This document shows, one piece after another, positions 1 to 7,141 of a stretch of 11,059 nucleotides of DNA. Position numbers and translations under genes: made by a program. Under the pieces are notes generated by a model. The model was not told the DNA's origin and ran no database searches. It saw nothing but the letters and a program-made list of their open reading frames with translations. Source of the stretch: SKVR01 sp964589855 (GTDB lineage Bacteria; Bacteroidota; Bacteroidia; Bacteroidales; UBA7960); the NCBI GenBank assembly GCA_964589855.1, contig CAZPVB010000135.1, positions 1 through 11,059 on the forward strand. The letters run 5' to 3'. Within the stretch, counting starts at the first letter, position 1. Each line of letters opens with the position of its first letter.

Positions 1-101
1 CTATCAAAAGGATGCTTTCCAGAGGGGCAACATTTTCTGAAATTGCCGAAGACCTCTCCATTACCGAAGATGAAGTGAAAAAGCTAATGGAACTGGAATA
101 A
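1..101 (+). CDS. C-terminal fragment of an unidentified protein with a helix-turn-helix-like tail
   Basis: Only the last 32 codons are inside the window, ending in TAA at 99-101; the 5' part lies before position 1. The readable tail is IKRMLSRGATFSEIAEDLS followed by ITEDEVKKLMELE. The pattern of a helix, a G-x-(T/S) turn, xxEIAExLxI and a second helix EDEVKKL is that of a short helix-turn-helix. Similar tails end many Rpn/PD-(D/E)XK nuclease (transposase-like) proteins of Bacteroidota and also some regulators; I recall this from family knowledge and cannot confirm it here. The gene is convergent with the permease gene, with 72 bases between the two stop codons and no clear terminator hairpin. 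Its function is not assigned. Confidence 0.45.
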   Translation, partial: IKRMLSRGATFSEIAEDLSITEDEVKKLMELE

Positions 102-173
102 TGCTATTTATGATCCCATCGTATTAACCATAAATGGCGACAATGCTAAACTTTTTGCAAAGGTCTGGCTGCA

Positions 174-1250
174 TTAATTAATTCTCACCCTGGGATCCAG
201 CAAACCATAAACAATATCAACCGCAATATTTATCATAACCAACATGATAGAAATGATCAGTACAGCTCCCATGATAAGCGGAAAATCATAATTTTCCAGT
301 GCATCAACAATCACCACACCAATTCCTTTCCAGTCAAATACAAATTCAACAAAAACAGCACCTGCCATAAGGGAAGCAAACCACCCTGAAATGGCTGTGA
401 TAACAGGGTTCATGGCATTTTTCAATGCATGGCGGGTAATCACTCTGTAAAATGACAATCCTTTGGCTTTAGCTGTTCGAATGTAATCCTGTTGTAAAAC
501 ATTCAAAAGCGAACTGCGGGTGAGCTCTGTTACAATAGCCAAAGGACGGATGCCCAGGGTGAGAGCGGGCAAGATCAAATTTCTCCAGTTCATGTATTCG
601 CCACGCCCAAAATCATCTACCTCCCATAAGCTACCTGTCATGTTTAGTCCGGTATAGTCGCCCAGAACAAAAGCAAACAACCAGGCAATAAGGATGGCAG
701 CAAAAAAAGAGGGAACTGACATACCGGAAATAGAGAAAACCATGATGATCTTTGAAATGGTCTTATGATTGTTGAGGGCAGAAAAAATACCCAGAAAAAT
801 GCCTGCAAACATCGCAAATAATATGGAAACAGTTGCCAAAAGCAGCGTATTTGGGAAAACACTTATCAATATCTGTGTAACGGGCCGGTTGCTTTGATAA
901 GATTTACCCATGTACGGATATTTAATGACAACGGAATGATTTTTAATAGTTACCAGGGGAGTATAGGTATATTTATCTTTATCAAGATAAAAAAAACTAT
1001 CATTATTTTTATGATTATGTATGGAAAGGGGTGATAGATCATTCAGATAATTAAAAAACCTAACATGCATAGGCCTGTCAACACCCAATTCTTTTCTGAT
1101 AGACTCAACAGATGCTATATCAGCTCTCTGTCCTAACATCATGCGTGCCGGATCACCCGGTAATACATTGAACAGGAAAAACACAATTACGGTAACTCCA
1201 AGCAAAACCAGGATTCCGTATAAAAACCTTTTTAAAATAAATTTTAACAC
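174..1250 (-). CDS. ABC transporter permease, OppB/DppB type (peptide/nickel family)
   Basis: An inner-membrane permease subunit of a dipeptide/oligopeptide/nickel-type ABC importer, 358 aa. An N-terminal transmembrane helix (about 8-30) leads into the family's N-terminal signature PGDPARMMLGQ and ESIRKELGVDRP. Helices follow at about 128-158, 168-196, 282-305 and 325-348. The cytoplasmic EAA loop that contacts the ATPase is clear: DYIRTAKAKGLSFYRVITRH, then ALKNAMNPVIT. The first periplasmic loop (about 68-115) is longer than in typical OppB of about 305-340 aa, and the usual sequence resumes at GKSYQSNRPVTQIL. Start: the frame has no ATG before MMLG at residue 37, so GTG at 1248-1250 is chosen; it gives the usual MLKxILKR N-terminus. 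AAGG lies just before it, too close to be an ideal ribosome site. No OppC, ATPase or binding-protein gene is visible, so the substrate is unknown. Confidence 0.9.
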   Translation of the reverse strand: MLKFILKRFLYGILVLLGVTVIVFFLFNVLPGDPARMMLGQRADIASVESIRKELGVDRPMHVRFFNYLNDLSPLSIHNHKNNDSFFYLDKDKYTYTPLVTIKNHSVVIKYPYMGKSYQSNRPVTQILISVFPNTLLLATVSILFAMFAGIFLGIFSALNNHKTISKIIMVFSISGMSVPSFFAAILIAWLFAFVLGDYTGLNMTGSLWEVDDFGRGEYMNWRNLILPALTLGIRPLAIVTELTRSSLLNVLQQDYIRTAKAKGLSFYRVITRHALKNAMNPVITAISGWFASLMAGAVFVEFVFDWKGIGVVIVDALENYDFPLIMGAVLIISIMLVMINIAVDIVYGLLDPRVRIN

Positions 1251-1358
1251 CTTGTAAAAATAATTATTTTCGGATTATAAACCTCTACCTGGATTACTTT
1301 TAATCGAATGGTTTTCATCTGTTCATAATTTGATTAAATCGGTCAGATGGAGCTCGCC

Positions 1359-1379
1359 AAAACTCAGGTTTTGAGTTTT
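1359..1379. repeat. Perfect 8-bp inverted repeat with 5-base loop
   Basis: AAAACTCA (1359-1366) and TGAGTTTT (1372-1379) pair perfectly around GGTTT. The hairpin lies in the 225-base gap between the DUF1599 gene and the permease gene, both on the minus strand. An A4...T4 flanked stem can act as a weak bidirectional terminator, but the G/C core is only CTCA/TGAG and no T-run continues past the stem. It could equally be an operator-like site. Nothing else recognisable lies in the gap. Confidence 0.3.
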
Positions 1380-1475
1380 AGACCGTGCTGCTAATTATAC
1401 TCATGCGCGTGTGTATCAAAATTTTGTCATGGTTCGGTTCATTTTATCAGCTTAAAATGGCAATTTTCAAAGAGA

Positions 1476-2030
1476 TTATTTACCCTGCTTTTCTAATTCA
1501 AGTTTAATGAGAGCAAATACACCATAATTAATTATATCAAAATAATTAGATTCAATACCTTCTGAAACTTTGGTAATTCCTTTGTTGTCTTCAATTTGTT
1601 TTATTCTTAGTAATTTTACCAATATAATATCCACCAGGCTCGAAACCCTCATATCTCTCCATGCTTCACCATAGTCATGGTTTTTATCCATCATCAGTGC
1701 TTTTGCTTTGTTATAGTATTCAGTGTATTTTTTTAGCGCCTGATCTGCTTTCATGTCGGGTTGGTTAGCAAAACCCATTTCCATTTGAATGAGGGCAATC
1801 ACCGAATAGTTTACAATACCAATAAACTCTGGTTTTATTCCTTCATCAATTTTTTGTGTACCTTTGCTTTGAATTGACCGTATTCGCTGAGCTTTGATGA
1901 AAATCTGATCGGTAATAGAGGAAGAACGCAGCACTCGCCATGAACTGCCATAGTCATCCATTTTTTTACTGAAAATGTCTGTACACATTTCTTTGATTTG
2001 CTCAAATTGCTTATAGGTTCTTTCTTCCAT
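1476..2030 (-). CDS. DUF1599 family protein with two tandem repeats
   Basis: A 184-aa soluble protein made of two copies of one unit. Copy 1 has DYGSSWRVLRSSSITDQIF at 26-44, and copy 2 has DYGEAWRDMRVSSLVDIIL at 119-137. Each is followed by an RIxxI segment, an EGI motif (63-65 and 157-159) and an NYxVxALIxxE end (74-84 and 168-178). This is the DUF1599 family, which I recall being described as a nucleotide-modification-associated domain; its activity is not established to my knowledge. No signal peptide or membrane segment is seen. Start: the frame runs on to a TTG at 2057, but ATG at 2028-2030 (MEERTYKQF) precedes the first repeat properly and leaves 59 bases to the divergent folP. The neighbourhood with folP suggests a link to folate or nucleotide metabolism; that is inference. 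Confidence 0.8.
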   Translation of the reverse strand: MEERTYKQFEQIKEMCTDIFSKKMDDYGSSWRVLRSSSITDQIFIKAQRIRSIQSKGTQKIDEGIKPEFIGIVNYSVIALIQMEMGFANQPDMKADQALKKYTEYYNKAKALMMDKNHDYGEAWRDMRVSSLVDIILVKLLRIKQIEDNKGITKVSEGIESNYFDIINYGVFALIKLELEKQGK

Positions 2031-2089
2031 GAATGGTTTTGTTAAAACAATGATCAAATTCTAAACTGTAAAAATAGGTAATTATAAAC

Positions 2090-2950
2090 ATGTTGAAAGA
2101 GACTTTTTTTCAGAAAAAAAGTACCCTCAATTGCCGGGGCAAAATTATAAATTTATCTTCACCTTTGGTAATGGGAATTGTAAACATTGGTCCCGATTCT
2201 TTTTTCGATGGAGGCAAATACCAACAGACTTATGATATTATAAAACGTTGCGATGTATTATTGAGTGAAGGTGCTGATATACTAGACGTTGGTGCAGTGT
2301 CTACTCGCCCGGGATCAATGCTTGTGAAACCTGAAAAAGAGTTGACCCGGTTGCTTCCCTCCCTGGAAACCGTACTGGAAAATTTCCCCCGGGCAATCGT
2401 CTCTGTTGATACATATAATTCAAGTGTAGCAAGTAAAGCAGTAGAAATGGGTGCACACATAATCAATGATATCTCCGGAGGCACCATCGATGAGAAAATG
2501 TTTGAAACCATTGCCCGTCTTCAGGTACCATATGTTCTGATGCACATACTGGGATTGCCTGAGAATATGCAGCAGGATCCAAATTATAAAGATCCGGTGA
2601 AAGATATTATCAGATATTTTGCCGAAAGGATCAGAAAACTTCGGGATCTTGGAATACATGACATCATTATAGATCCGGGTTTTGGGTTTGGGAAAAATCT
2701 CGAAGACAATTACAAACTTCTCGACCAGCTGGAGTACTTTCAAATGTTTGAATTGCCCGTTATGGTAGGTTTTTCAAGAAAATCTATGATCAATAAAGTG
2801 CTTTCTGTTGGGCCACGGCAAGCCCTCAATGGAACCACCGCATTAAATACCATTGCATTACAAAAAGGGGCAAACATATTGAGGGTTCATGATGCCCGAC
2901 AGGCAAAGGAAAGTATTCAGTTATCGGAAATGGTTAAGAGTGTACATTAA
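2090..2950 (+). CDS. folP: Dihydropteroate synthase
   Basis: Cytoplasmic enzyme that joins 6-hydroxymethyl-7,8-dihydropterin diphosphate to p-aminobenzoate in folate synthesis; target of sulfonamides. It has 286 aa, a normal length for this TIM-barrel family. Landmarks in order: MGIVNIGPDSFFDGG (28-42), DVGAVSTRPG (66-75), SVDT (105-108), INDISGG (125-131), LMHILG (150-155), IDPGFGFGK (194-202), GFSRKSM (227-233) and RVHDA (265-269). The expected pterin-contact residues are present: Asn32, Asp66, Asp107, Asn126, Met151, Asp195, Lys231 and Arg265, with Lys-to-Arg spacing as in E. coli. Two positions differ from the usual pattern: NVTPDS is NIGPDS here, and MHMQG is MHILG. The gene is divergent from the DUF1599 gene and ends 15 bases before cdaA, so the two are probably co-transcribed. 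No exact promoter element was found in the 59-base divergent gap. Confidence 0.96.
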   Translation: MLKETFFQKKSTLNCRGKIINLSSPLVMGIVNIGPDSFFDGGKYQQTYDIIKRCDVLLSEGADILDVGAVSTRPGSMLVKPEKELTRLLPSLETVLENFPRAIVSVDTYNSSVASKAVEMGAHIINDISGGTIDEKMFETIARLQVPYVLMHILGLPENMQQDPNYKDPVKDIIRYFAERIRKLRDLGIHDIIIDPGFGFGKNLEDNYKLLDQLEYFQMFELPVMVGFSRKSMINKVLSVGPRQALNGTTALNTIALQKGANILRVHDARQAKESIQLSEMVKSVH

Positions 2951-2965
2951 AAAGAATTTTGAGGT

Positions 2966-3772
2966 ATGATATTTCAAGGTGTTGATGCCTTTATAAAAAT
3001 CAGGTTTCTCGATATTATCGATATACTTTTGGTTGCTACATTACTTTATTATTTGTATAAAATAATCAGGGGTACAGGGGCTGTAAATATTTTCTTAGGC
3101 ATTATCTCTATCTATGTGTTTTGGTGGCTGGTAAGGGCATTTGAAATGGAACTGCTCACCGAAATACTTGGCCAGTTTATGAGTGTGGGTGTTTTGGCTT
3201 TAATTATTGTTTTTCAACCCGAGATCAGGAAATTTTTGCTTATTCTGGGTACCCGAAGTTTCATGAGAAATCAGTCGGGGGGATTTTTCTCTAAATTCTG
3301 GGAGGTGAAAGATTCTGTTAATTTAAATATGAATGACATTGTTGCTGCTTGTGAGCAATTTTCTGATACACACACGGGTGCTTTAATTGTGATAACCAAG
3401 GAAAATGCGCTCGAATTCTTTGTTGAAACCGGTCAGATGATCGATGCTATTGTGTCAAAACAGTTGCTCGAGAATATTTTTTACAAAAACTCCCCATTGC
3501 ATGATGGGGCTGTTATCATCACCAATAACAGAATAAAAGCTGCCCGTTGTGTATTACCTGTTTCCGATAACAGAAAATTTCCAGCCTACCTTGGTCTAAG
3601 ACACAGGGCCGCAGTGGGTATCACAGAGCAGTCGGATGCTATCGCCATTGTAGTGAGCGAACAAACCGGACGGATATCTGTAGTGAAAGATAGCGATATG
3701 AAGAGAAATATTAAACCCGTAGAACTTAAAGAATTGATTGCCAGAGATTTTGCTCAAAAATATGAGAAGTAA
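2966..3772 (+). CDS. cdaA: Membrane-anchored diadenylate cyclase (CdaA/DacA)
   Basis: Condenses two ATP into the second messenger cyclic di-AMP. It has 268 aa: three N-terminal transmembrane helices (about 16-34, 38-57, 67-84), a linker, then the DisA_N/DAC domain (about 115-250). The two signature motifs are intact: DGA at 180-182, within SPLHDGAVIITN, and RHR at 212-214, within LGLRHRAAVGITEQSDA. The catalytic Asp and the ATP-binding Arg/His residues are therefore present. Start ATG at 2966 gives the usual short N-terminus before FLDIIDILLVA; GAGG at 2961-2964 lies too close to it to be a normal ribosome site. It follows folP by 15 bases and is convergent with miaA 41 bases on. The cdaR and glmM partners known from Firmicutes are not in the window. 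Confidence 0.95.
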   Translation: MIFQGVDAFIKIRFLDIIDILLVATLLYYLYKIIRGTGAVNIFLGIISIYVFWWLVRAFEMELLTEILGQFMSVGVLALIIVFQPEIRKFLLILGTRSFMRNQSGGFFSKFWEVKDSVNLNMNDIVAACEQFSDTHTGALIVITKENALEFFVETGQMIDAIVSKQLLENIFYKNSPLHDGAVIITNNRIKAARCVLPVSDNRKFPAYLGLRHRAAVGITEQSDAIAIVVSEQTGRISVVKDSDMKRNIKPVELKELIARDFAQKYEK

Positions 3773-3813
3773 TCTTGTTAGAGAATTCAGCCTTCACAAC
3801 GATTGAATAAAAC

Positions 3814-4734
3814 TCAACTACCTGCCAGGTGTTTGATAAACCTCAGTATCTGCTTTTCTTCCCCAGGCAAAAACCATTTGGCATCTTCATATTTTTTAAA
3901 CCAGGTTAGCTGTCTTTTCGCGTAACGGCGGGTATTTACCTTAATTTTTTCAATGGCTTGTTCCTGTGTATATTTTCCCTCTATCCAGCAAAACAATTCT
4001 TTAAAACCCACTGTGTTGAGCGCATTCAAATGTCGTAAAGGATAAAACTGCCTTGCTTCTTCTATCAGCCCATTTTTAACCATTTCATCCACACGTTGCT
4101 CTATTCTTGTAAAAAGTTGATTTCTGGAGCGATTGAGTACGATCTTTTTAATTTCAAAAGGTCTTTTTTGCGGTTTGTTTAACTGCCATTCAGAAAGTTT
4201 TTTTCCGGAGGATAGAAAAACTTCCAGGGGACGCATCATTCTGTTAGGATTTGACAGATCTATTTTGGAATAACTTTCCGGATCTGCCATTTTCAACTCC
4301 CTTCTCAGTGCCTCCAGTCCACCTTCAGCATAAATATTTTTAACCTGCTTTCTTATTGAATCAGGCACATCAGGTATATCATCTATGCCAAAACAGAGTG
4401 CATCGATATAAAGCCCTGATCCACCCGTAACAATGGCAAAATCCGAATGTCTGAAAATTTCATCCAGCACCTTTAAAGCCTGTTTTTCAAACATACTAAC
4501 ATTGTAATGGTCTTGTACGGATAGGTGTCCGGCAAAATGATGTGTTACCTGTTTTTTTTCAAAGTCAGTGGGAGGGGCGGTAGCAATTTTTATTTCCTTA
4601 AAAAACTGCCTGGCATCAGCAGAAACGATCTCAGTGTTTAGTTTTTGTGCCAATTCTACGGCAGTTTTTGTTTTACCCACTGCTGTAGGACCAGTAAGCA
4701 CTACAAGTGTTTTTTGCTCATGGTTTGTTTTCAT
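3814..4734 (-). CDS. miaA: tRNA dimethylallyltransferase
   Basis: Transfers a dimethylallyl group to N6 of A37 in tRNAs reading UNN codons, giving i6A37. It has 306 aa, the usual length. Visible motifs: P-loop GPTAVGKT (15-22), SADARQ (38-43; usually SADSRQ), DHYNVSMF (75-82), VTGGSGLY (102-109), NRMMRPLEVF (164-173), VGFKEL (242-247) and TRRYAKRQLTWF (268-279). The last is the C-terminal signature of the family. Start: the frame continues to a GTG at 4749, but ATG at 4732-4734 is preferred because it places the P-loop at the usual distance from the N-terminus. It then overlaps the 3' end of the acidic upstream gene by 17 bases, so translation is probably coupled. With cca and tsaC it makes a run of tRNA maturation genes. 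Confidence 0.95.
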   Translation of the reverse strand: MKTNHEQKTLVVLTGPTAVGKTKTAVELAQKLNTEIVSADARQFFKEIKIATAPPTDFEKKQVTHHFAGHLSVQDHYNVSMFEKQALKVLDEIFRHSDFAIVTGGSGLYIDALCFGIDDIPDVPDSIRKQVKNIYAEGGLEALRRELKMADPESYSKIDLSNPNRMMRPLEVFLSSGKKLSEWQLNKPQKRPFEIKKIVLNRSRNQLFTRIEQRVDEMVKNGLIEEARQFYPLRHLNALNTVGFKELFCWIEGKYTQEQAIEKIKVNTRRYAKRQLTWFKKYEDAKWFLPGEEKQILRFIKHLAGS

Positions 4735-5362
4735 CAATATCTTTGCCACCTTCTATTGATTCATTATAGAAGTCGTTATCATTCAAATTATTGAGTTCAT
4801 CATCATCATATCCCTCATGCTCTTCTTCCTGTTCCTGGTCTTCGTCATCAAGAATATCATTTTCCGTTTCCTCATCCTCATCGGTTGATTCATTATTCAG
4901 TTGACTCAATATTTCTTTCCGGGGTCTTAATTCGATGGGAATACCCCCAACGGAATTCACAAGCCGGGGAAAAGATTCATCTTTTTTTGTTTTTACAATT
5001 CGCACCAATTCTATGTAAAAAGTCCATTCGTTTTTCTCATCAAAAATCATCACCATCTTTTGATGTGGATCATCAATAAATTCATTCAGGGCGGCTTTAT
5101 CCATGGTAGGTCTTTTTTCCGCATCCTGTTGCTTGTGATTTTTACTGCTTTTCCCTCCCATATAATCGGGATGAAAAATTTCTGTTTTTTTTCTGAATTG
5201 ATGATCACAGAGAAAAAATGAAGTGTAAGCATCTGACGGCTGGGATAAATTTTCAATAATTGCGTTTCGCAGATCCATAAATGTTTGATCTACGCCAAGC
5301 TCAAATTCTCTTACAAATCCGTCCTGATCTTCAAAATTTATACGGAAACGATATGCAAACAT
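4718..5362 (-). CDS. pRiA4b ORF-3-like protein with acidic C-terminal tail
   Basis: A 214-aa protein of unknown role. Residues 1 to about 150 resemble the plasmid pRiA4b ORF-3 family (also labelled 'IS1096 element passenger TnpR'): FAYRFRINFED, FELGVDQTFMDLRNAI, FFLCDHQF, a DEKNEWTFYIELVRI strand pair and LVNSVGGIP. The last 60 or so residues are extremely acidic (runs such as DEDEETENDILDDEDQEQEE) with no hydrophobic core, so they are probably disordered. The transposon-derived family names come from early members; no transposase or terminal repeats are seen here. Start: ATG at 5360-5362. The longer frame begins at a TTG (5416) that overlaps a good -7 promoter element, which argues against it. 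The 3' end overlaps miaA by 17 bases, suggesting co-expression. I hold the family call with moderate confidence. Confidence 0.65.
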   Translation of the reverse strand: MFAYRFRINFEDQDGFVREFELGVDQTFMDLRNAIIENLSQPSDAYTSFFLCDHQFRKKTEIFHPDYMGGKSSKNHKQQDAEKRPTMDKAALNEFIDDPHQKMVMIFDEKNEWTFYIELVRIVKTKKDESFPRLVNSVGGIPIELRPRKEILSQLNNESTDEDEETENDILDDEDQEQEEEHEGYDDDELNNLNDNDFYNESIEGGKDIDENKP

Positions 5363-5413
5363 ACGCTTGTTTTTGTTTAAAGTTTGATTGATTTTACTGT
5401 ATTGGGATAAGAA

Positions 5414-5421
5414 CAAATATA
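5414..5421 (-). promoter_or_regulatory. Candidate -7 promoter element (TATATTTG) for the acidic gene and miaA
   Basis: Read on the minus strand, TATATTTG matches the Bacteroidota -7 consensus TAnnTTTG exactly. It sits just before the stop of cca and would start a transcript near 5405, leaving a leader of about 45 bases to the ATG at 5362. No TTTG -33 box is seen at the usual spacing, so strength is uncertain. Confidence 0.4.
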
Positions 5422-5425
5422 AGGA

Positions 5426-6847
5426 TTAATTTATTTGTTTTTGAGGTGTTAAACCAAGTTTTTCACCTTCTTTCAGCATGAATTGAATTGCCTCTTCTCT
5501 TCTGTTGGGTATTTCACCTTCCAGAATGGCTTCTCTGATGGATGTTTTGATCAAACCTATTTCCCTGCAGGGTTTAAGTCCGAAGGTTTCCATGATATCG
5601 TTGCCACTGACAGGAGGTTGCCAGTTGCGAAGTTTATCCTTTTCTTCAATTTCTTTCAATTTGATGCGCACCATTTCAAAGTTTTCAAGGTATTTTTTCA
5701 CTTTGCTCTCATTGGCACTGGTGATGTCTGCTTCGCAGAGGGTCATCAGATCGTCTATATCATCTCCAGCTTCAAAAAGCAGGCGCCGCACTGCAGAATC
5801 GGTAACTACGCTTTCAGTAAGAGCAATGGGGCGCAAATGCAGAAGCACGAGTTTTTGCACATATTTCATCTTGTCCGTTAATGGAAGTTTTAGCCGTTTG
5901 AAAATTCGGGGAACCATCTTTGAACCAAAATACTCATGTCCGTGAAAAGTCCATCCTGTATTCTCATCAAATTGCCTGGTTTGAGGTTTGGCGATGTCGT
6001 GCAAAAGAGCAGCCCAACGCAACCACAAAGAATCTGTCTCTTTACTCAGGTTATCAACCACTTTTATTGTATGTAAGAAATTGTCTTTGTGGGCTTTGCC
6101 ATTGATAACTTCTGTGCCACTGAGTTTTACCAGTTCGGGAAGAAATTCATGGAGCAGTCCGGATGATTTGAGTAATTTAAGACCAATAGAGGGTTTGGGA
6201 GCAAGCAGGATTTTGTTAAATTCATCCATAACCCTCTCAACAGATACAATCTGGAGTCGTTGAGTATTGGTTTTGATGGCCTCAAAGGCCTTGCAGTCGA
6301 TATGAAAACCAAGTTGCGTAGCAAACCTTATTGCTCTCATCATTCGCAACGGATCATCAGAAAAAGTAACATCCGGGTCGAGAGGTGTTCTGATTTTCTT
6401 TTTTTCAAGATCTTGTAAACCATTGAAAATATCTATTAACTCACCATAGTTATCCTGGTTTAAACTAATAGCCATAGCATTGATGGTAAAATCCCGACGC
6501 CTGATATCATCCTCAAATGTACCGTTTTCTACCAGTGGCTTTCTGGATTGGGCACGGTATGATTCTTTTCTTGCTCCAACAAACTCAATTTCCCAGTCAT
6601 CAATTCTGAGCATGGCAGTACCGAAATTTTTAAACACTTTCAGGTTTTTGGTTTTACCGGTTTTTTGTGCAAGATTTTTAGCCAGTTCTAAACCACTTCC
6701 AGACACCACAATGTCGATATCTTTGGATGGACGATTGAGAAGCAGATCTCTGACCCATCCGCCTACAACATAGGATTCAACACCCATATCGGCCGATATT
6801 TCAGAAACCAGTTTAAAAACAGAATGGGTTAATTGATTTTTATACAA
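5426..6847 (-). CDS. cca: CCA tRNA nucleotidyltransferase (class II) with HD domain
   Basis: Adds or repairs the 3' CCA of tRNA from CTP and ATP. It has 473 aa: a class II nucleotidyltransferase head with GGWVRD (29-34) and the metal-binding DID (43-45), then RRRDFTINAM (116-125), the RNA-binding neck DDPLRMMRAIRFA (164-176), and a C-terminal HD domain with His259, LLHDIAKP (281-288), HGHE (302-305) and His337. The related poly(A) polymerase I lacks this arrangement, and the family's Bacteroidota members are normally annotated as CCA-adding enzymes. Start: no ATG precedes MGVESYVVGG at residue 21. Beginning there would remove the helix (SVFKLVSEISADMGVE) that normally leads into GGxVRD, so TTG at 6845-6847 is chosen; an in-frame TGA at 6851-6853 limits extension. 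It is followed after 63 bases by the acidic gene. Confidence 0.92.
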   Translation of the reverse strand: MYKNQLTHSVFKLVSEISADMGVESYVVGGWVRDLLLNRPSKDIDIVVSGSGLELAKNLAQKTGKTKNLKVFKNFGTAMLRIDDWEIEFVGARKESYRAQSRKPLVENGTFEDDIRRRDFTINAMAISLNQDNYGELIDIFNGLQDLEKKKIRTPLDPDVTFSDDPLRMMRAIRFATQLGFHIDCKAFEAIKTNTQRLQIVSVERVMDEFNKILLAPKPSIGLKLLKSSGLLHEFLPELVKLSGTEVINGKAHKDNFLHTIKVVDNLSKETDSLWLRWAALLHDIAKPQTRQFDENTGWTFHGHEYFGSKMVPRIFKRLKLPLTDKMKYVQKLVLLHLRPIALTESVVTDSAVRRLLFEAGDDIDDLMTLCEADITSANESKVKKYLENFEMVRIKLKEIEEKDKLRNWQPPVSGNDIMETFGLKPCREIGLIKTSIREAILEGEIPNRREEAIQFMLKEGEKLGLTPQKQIN

Positions 6848-7141
6848 AATTCAAAAAGTATTTACAATTGATCAAAACAGTACGTTTATCCGAGGCCCCC
6901 TCCAGAAGACAAGAATGTGAGGTATGCCCGAAAAATCTGCAAAATTAGAAAAAATACTGAACATTTATCTCTTCCTGATTCGATTCAACTGGTTCTCATT
7001 TTTTCAACGGGAGTGTTCCCGGCAGGTCATATCTGTATTATCTATTTGATAGAAAACATTTATCATTCGTAAATGAATAAAAAATATTGTTGATCGGTTT
7101 ATAAAGGTTTTGATTTTACAAATACCTTATGAAGAAATTAT
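6848..7141. other. 294-base gap between tsaC and cca, no gene seen
   Basis: No convincing reading frame or RNA gene. On the minus strand TAATTTTG (6940-6947) matches the TAnnTTTG -7 pattern and could drive cca with a leader of about 90 bases, but no -33 box accompanies it. A small hairpin, CGGGA-GTGT-TCCCG (7008-7021), lacks a T-run on either strand. ATTTTACAAA at 7113-7122 resembles the sequence around the pheA promoter candidate but lacks the GGTA part. Confidence 0.35.

Noticed and set aside
1454..1467. AAAAT-GGCA-ATTTT hairpin just after the DUF1599 stop
   Set aside because: The stem is entirely A/T with no following T-run, so it is too weak to call a terminator.
4718..5362. Transposon passenger gene or insertion sequence
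   Set aside because: The family label comes from early plasmid and IS1096-linked members; there is no transposase, no terminal inverted repeat and no target duplication, and the gene is tightly packed with miaA.
7008..7021. Hairpin CGGGA-GTGT-TCCCG downstream of tsaC as a terminator
   Set aside because: Neither strand shows a T-run immediately after the stem; a short 5-bp palindrome of this type is likely by chance.
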